From Saprospiraceae bacterium (GTDB taxonomy: Bacteria > Bacteroidota > Bacteroidia > Chitinophagales > Saprospiraceae): a stretch of DNA of 37,059 bases. Positions 34,711 to 37,059 of this stretch are shown piece after piece. The stretch covers positions 1 to 37,059 of the forward strand of contig JAIXOO010000144.1 of assembly GCA_027486765.1 (NCBI GenBank). The letters are read 5' to 3'. The first letter of the stretch is position 1. Each line of letters starts with the position of its first letter. A program made the translations under genes and the position numbers. Below the pieces are notes generated by a model. It was not told the origin of the DNA. It worked only from the letters and a program-made list of their open reading frames with translations, and made no database searches.

Positions 34711-35295
34711 ATGATCTTATTTCTCGATACCGAAACCACAGGCTTGCCCCTCAACTGGAGTGCCCCCATCCAACAAGTCAGCAACTGGCCGCGCATGGTG
34801 CAATTGGCCTGTTTGTTGTACGATGAAGAAGGGACTTTGTTGGAAGAACGCAGTTACATCGTTAAGCCCGAGGGGTACGACATACCAGCAGCCTCGGTCA
34901 AAATTCACCGCATTAGTACAGAACGGGCTTTGGCAGAAGGGCATGATTTAAACACCGTGCTGGATGAATTCAACTTACTCTTGGAGCGGACTTCCTTGCT
35001 GGTGGCGCACAATGTCAATTTCGACCACGCCATCGTTGGGGCGGAATATTACCGCCTGATTAAGCAGGATCCCTTGCTACCTGTACGCAAGTTTTGCACC
35101 ATGACCAGCCCGGAAGTCATCATGCATTGCGCTTTACCTGCCAACAGCCCGAGGGGAGGCTACAAATGGCCCAAGCTTGAAGAACTGTACTACAAACTCT
35201 TCAAACAAGAACTCAAAGGTGCCCACGACGCCTTGGTGGACATTCAAGCTACCGCACGCTGTTATTGGGAACTCCGCAGGCTAGGCGTTATTTAG
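34711..35295 (+). CDS. DnaQ-like 3'-5' exonuclease
   Basis: This 194-residue protein is a stand-alone DEDDh exonuclease. Catalytic residues are visible: Asp6 and Glu8 (FLDTETTGLP), Asp105 (HNVNFDHAIVG), and His172 and Asp177 (GAHDALVDIQAT). Such proteins serve as proofreading subunits or as RNase T/exonuclease X-type repair enzymes; sequence alone does not separate them. ATG 34711 was chosen because it places the first catalytic motif at residue 6, as in related proteins. It is divergent from recQ and the exonuclease/GIY-YIG gene, which gives the region a repair theme. Confidence 0.92.
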   Translation: MILFLDTETTGLPLNWSAPIQQVSNWPRMVQLACLLYDEEGTLLEERSYIVKPEGYDIPAASVKIHRISTERALAEGHDLNTVLDEFNLLLERTSLLVAHNVNFDHAIVGAEYYRLIKQDPLLPVRKFCTMTSPEVIMHCALPANSPRGGYKWPKLEELYYKLFKQELKGAHDALVDIQATARCYWELRRLGVI

Positions 35296-35304
35296 GGCTG
35301 GCGC

Positions 35305-35436
35305 TAGCTGGTACAAGTCTCCAGACTTGTACCAATATCGACACGTCTCTGACGTGTGTTTACTCAGTACTTTCGCGTTGCGCGTGCGTCAGAGACGCGA
35401 AAATGTGGGTACAAGTCTGGAGACTTGTACCAGCTA
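35305..35436. repeat. Nested palindromic element with perfect 29-bp arms
   Basis: Arms 35305-35333 and 35408-35436 are perfect complements. Each arm is itself a near-perfect palindrome (ggtacaagtct, two bases, agacttgtacc). The interior holds two more hairpins: acacgtc-tct-gacgtgt, and tttcgcgt pairing with acgcgaaa. The element begins 10 bases after the exonuclease stop. It could fold as either one long hairpin or a four-stem structure. Confidence 0.92.
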
Positions 35437-35476
35437 AACCAGGTGTCATTTAGTCCAAAAAAGAAGCATCCAACAC

Positions 35477-37059
35477 ATGTTCATATCCATCACCGAATTA
35501 CAGGAACTCGCTTTCCACTATTTCCAGCTGCAAGGCCAGATCAAACAACTCAGTGGAGAAATTGACCTGAATTTCCTAATCGAAAGCAGTGCAGGAGAAA
35601 AATTCTGCTTCAAAATCGCCCATGCCCAAAGCAATGTGCCCGAACTGGAATTTCAAAATGCCATGATGCAGCACCTGCAGGCTGCCGGGCTGGGACTGGA
35701 AATCCCCGTGCCCCTAAAAAGTATTGAAGGTGAAACGATAGTCCATCACCATTTCCCCGGCGGAGAACTGCGCTACCTGCGTGCCTTGACCTGGGTGGAA
35801 GGCCGCTGTTTTGCGGAAGCCAATCCACACACGCCAGCACTGCTGGAAAAAGTAGGTGCCCTGTGTGGCAAACTCAGTGCCGCACTCGCCGATTTTGACC
35901 ACCCTGCTGCCCATCGCTGGATCAAATGGGATTCTTCGCAAGCAATTTGGACCAAAGACCACTTGGGGGCCATACAAGACCCTAATAAAAATGCGCTGGC
36001 CGAATGGGCATTGAATTTATTTGAACAAAAAGCCTTACCTCATTTGCCCCAGCTGCGCCAAAGTGTGTGCTACAACGACGCCAACGATTACAACCTCCTG
36101 CTGAGTTTTGATCCACTCGATCCTGAAGTACCCGGGGTGATTGACTTTGGCGATGCTGCTTATACCCATACCCTCAATGAACTGGCCATTGCCATCGCTT
36201 ATGCCGCAATGGACAAACCTGATCCTCTGGCAGTGATTCGCCAAATGACGCGGGGCTACCACCACTTTTTCCCATTGCAAGAACGAGAGGCAGAGGTGTT
36301 GTTCCCCTTGATCATCGCCCGTTTGTTGATCAGTGTGGTTTGTTCGGCGCAAAACTTGTTGGCAAACCCTGAAAACGAGTACTTGCAAATCAGCGACCGC
36401 CCGGCCTGGGATTTGTTGGCAAAACTGCGGCAAATTCCTCCTGCGCTGGTTAATTATACAGTACGGGAAGCCTGTGGCTGGCCAGCACACCCGAAAATGG
36501 CCCAATTTGAAGTTTGGGCCAGGCAAAACGCGGCTGAGTTTGCGCCACTGGTCAAGGCCGATTTACGCCATAAAACCGCATTGTGGTTGGATTGTAGTGT
36601 AGGCAGCCCTGAGTTGGGCAATCATGCGGACATTGCCGATGCGGAGTTGTTGCATCAGCAGATTGTCGCCACCATGCGGGCCGCCAATGCCGAGGTCGCG
36701 ATTGGCCGCTACAACGAGGCCCGCCCTTTTTACACCACCGATGCCTATGAAGTGCAAGGCAATGAAGGCCCGGAATGGCGCAGTGTACACATTGGTTTGG
36801 ATGTGTTTATGGCTGAGGGTACGCCAGTTTTTGCGCCGCTGGCTGGGGTTGTACACAGTTTTCAAGACAATGCCGCCGATCGGGATTATGGGCCGGCCAT
36901 CATTTTGGAACATCGGGTGAGCCCGGACTTGCATTTTTACACGCTATATGGGCACTTGAGCCGAACCTCATTGGAGGGTTTGTATGTGGGCAAACCCATC
37001 GCCAAAGGGGAACAACTTTGCTGGATGGGCCCCATGCCGGAAAACGGCAATTGGTCGCC
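35477..37059 (+). CDS. APH-type kinase / M23 peptidase fusion, 3' end beyond the window
   Basis: The frame is open from ATG 35477 (MFISITELQELAFHYFQLQG) for 527 codons to the window edge. Residues of about 20-300 are an aminoglycoside-phosphotransferase/hydroxylysine-kinase-like domain. The catalytic loop reads CYNDANDYNLLL near residues 197-208: Asp and Asn are kept, but the usual His is Tyr. The DFG-equivalent VIDFGDAAY follows. Residues of about 400-527 are an M23 metallopeptidase-type domain (HIGLD at 438-442; later TLYGHLS), which binds zinc in peptidoglycan hydrolases. In known proteins this pair is followed by a class III aminotransferase domain of the phosphoethanolamine/hydroxylysine phospho-lyase type; that part would lie outside the window (inference). 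The start is 41 bp after the nested palindrome. Confidence 0.83.
   Translation, partial: MFISITELQELAFHYFQLQGQIKQLSGEIDLNFLIESSAGEKFCFKIAHAQSNVPELEFQNAMMQHLQAAGLGLEIPVPLKSIEGETIVHHHFPGGELRYLRALTWVEGRCFAEANPHTPALLEKVGALCGKLSAALADFDHPAAHRWIKWDSSQAIWTKDHLGAIQDPNKNALAEWALNLFEQKALPHLPQLRQSVCYNDANDYNLLLSFDPLDPEVPGVIDFGDAAYTHTLNELAIAIAYAAMDKPDPLAVIRQMTRGYHHFFPLQEREAEVLFPLIIARLLISVVCSAQNLLANPENEYLQISDRPAWDLLAKLRQIPPALVNYTVREACGWPAHPKMAQFEVWARQNAAEFAPLVKADLRHKTALWLDCSVGSPELGNHADIADAELLHQQIVATMRAANAEVAIGRYNEARPFYTTDAYEVQGNEGPEWRSVHIGLDVFMAEGTPVFAPLAGVVHSFQDNAADRDYGPAIILEHRVSPDLHFYTLYGHLSRTSLEGLYVGKPIAKGEQLCWMGPMPENGNWS

Noticed and set aside
35305-35436. tRNA gene or riboswitch in the nested palindrome
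   Set aside because: Stem lengths and loops do not fit a tRNA cloverleaf, there is no conserved T-loop, and the arms are perfect palindromes.

Overview
The window most likely comes from a Bacteroidota chromosome, probably a filamentous or gliding relative of the Saprospiria (an inference from gene content, not a taxonomic match). The signs are giant secreted proteins ending in type B sorting domains of the type IX secretion system (T9SS), a PorP/SprF outer-membrane partner protein, SprB repeats, DUF4846, DUF4369/TlpA and DUF1573 proteins, A-rich leaders without clear Shine-Dalgarno sequences, and several matches to the Bacteroidota -7 promoter element TAnnTTTG. No phage, insertion sequence, CRISPR array, tRNA or rRNA was seen.

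Layout. 1-1339 (+): the 3' part of a LolD-type ABC ATPase and a MiaE-like tRNA hydroxylase. 1480-7752 (-): a 2090-residue secreted M43 metalloprotease with nine Ig-like repeats and a type B sorting domain. 8025-21031 (+): an exported Asn/Thr/Trp-repeat protein, a papain-like protease, a beta-propeller/caspase-like protein, a 1688-residue SprB-repeat adhesin, its likely partner PorP/SprF, and a DUF4846 lipoprotein. 21263-28942 (-): seven closely spaced genes, read in the order penicillin acylase, small membrane protein, Crp/Fnr regulator, NAD(P)H oxidoreductase, TlpA-like thioredoxin, DUF1080 protein and aldo-keto reductase. 29395-34241 (-): DUF1573 protein, polysaccharide deacetylase, exonuclease/GIY-YIG nuclease and RecQ. 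34711-37059 (+): a second DEDDh exonuclease and the 5' part of a large APH-kinase/M23-peptidase fusion that runs off the window.

The centre is a cell-surface region. The adhesin, PorP/SprF and DUF4846 genes are almost contiguous and probably form one transcription unit. Two very different cysteine proteases (papain and caspase folds) sit side by side just upstream of the adhesin. The right part holds three nucleic-acid enzymes, exonuclease/GIY-YIG, RecQ and DnaQ-like exonuclease, which suggests DNA repair.

The most unusual feature is non-coding. About ten long, near-perfect inverted repeats sit in the gaps, most of them starting within a few bases of a stop codon. Their arms are 20-33 bp and mostly differ from one repeat to the next. 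Two pairs of sites share sequence and so belong to dispersed families. A second non-coding candidate is an orphan promoter-plus-terminator unit at 29136-29246 that could encode a small RNA of about 74 nt.
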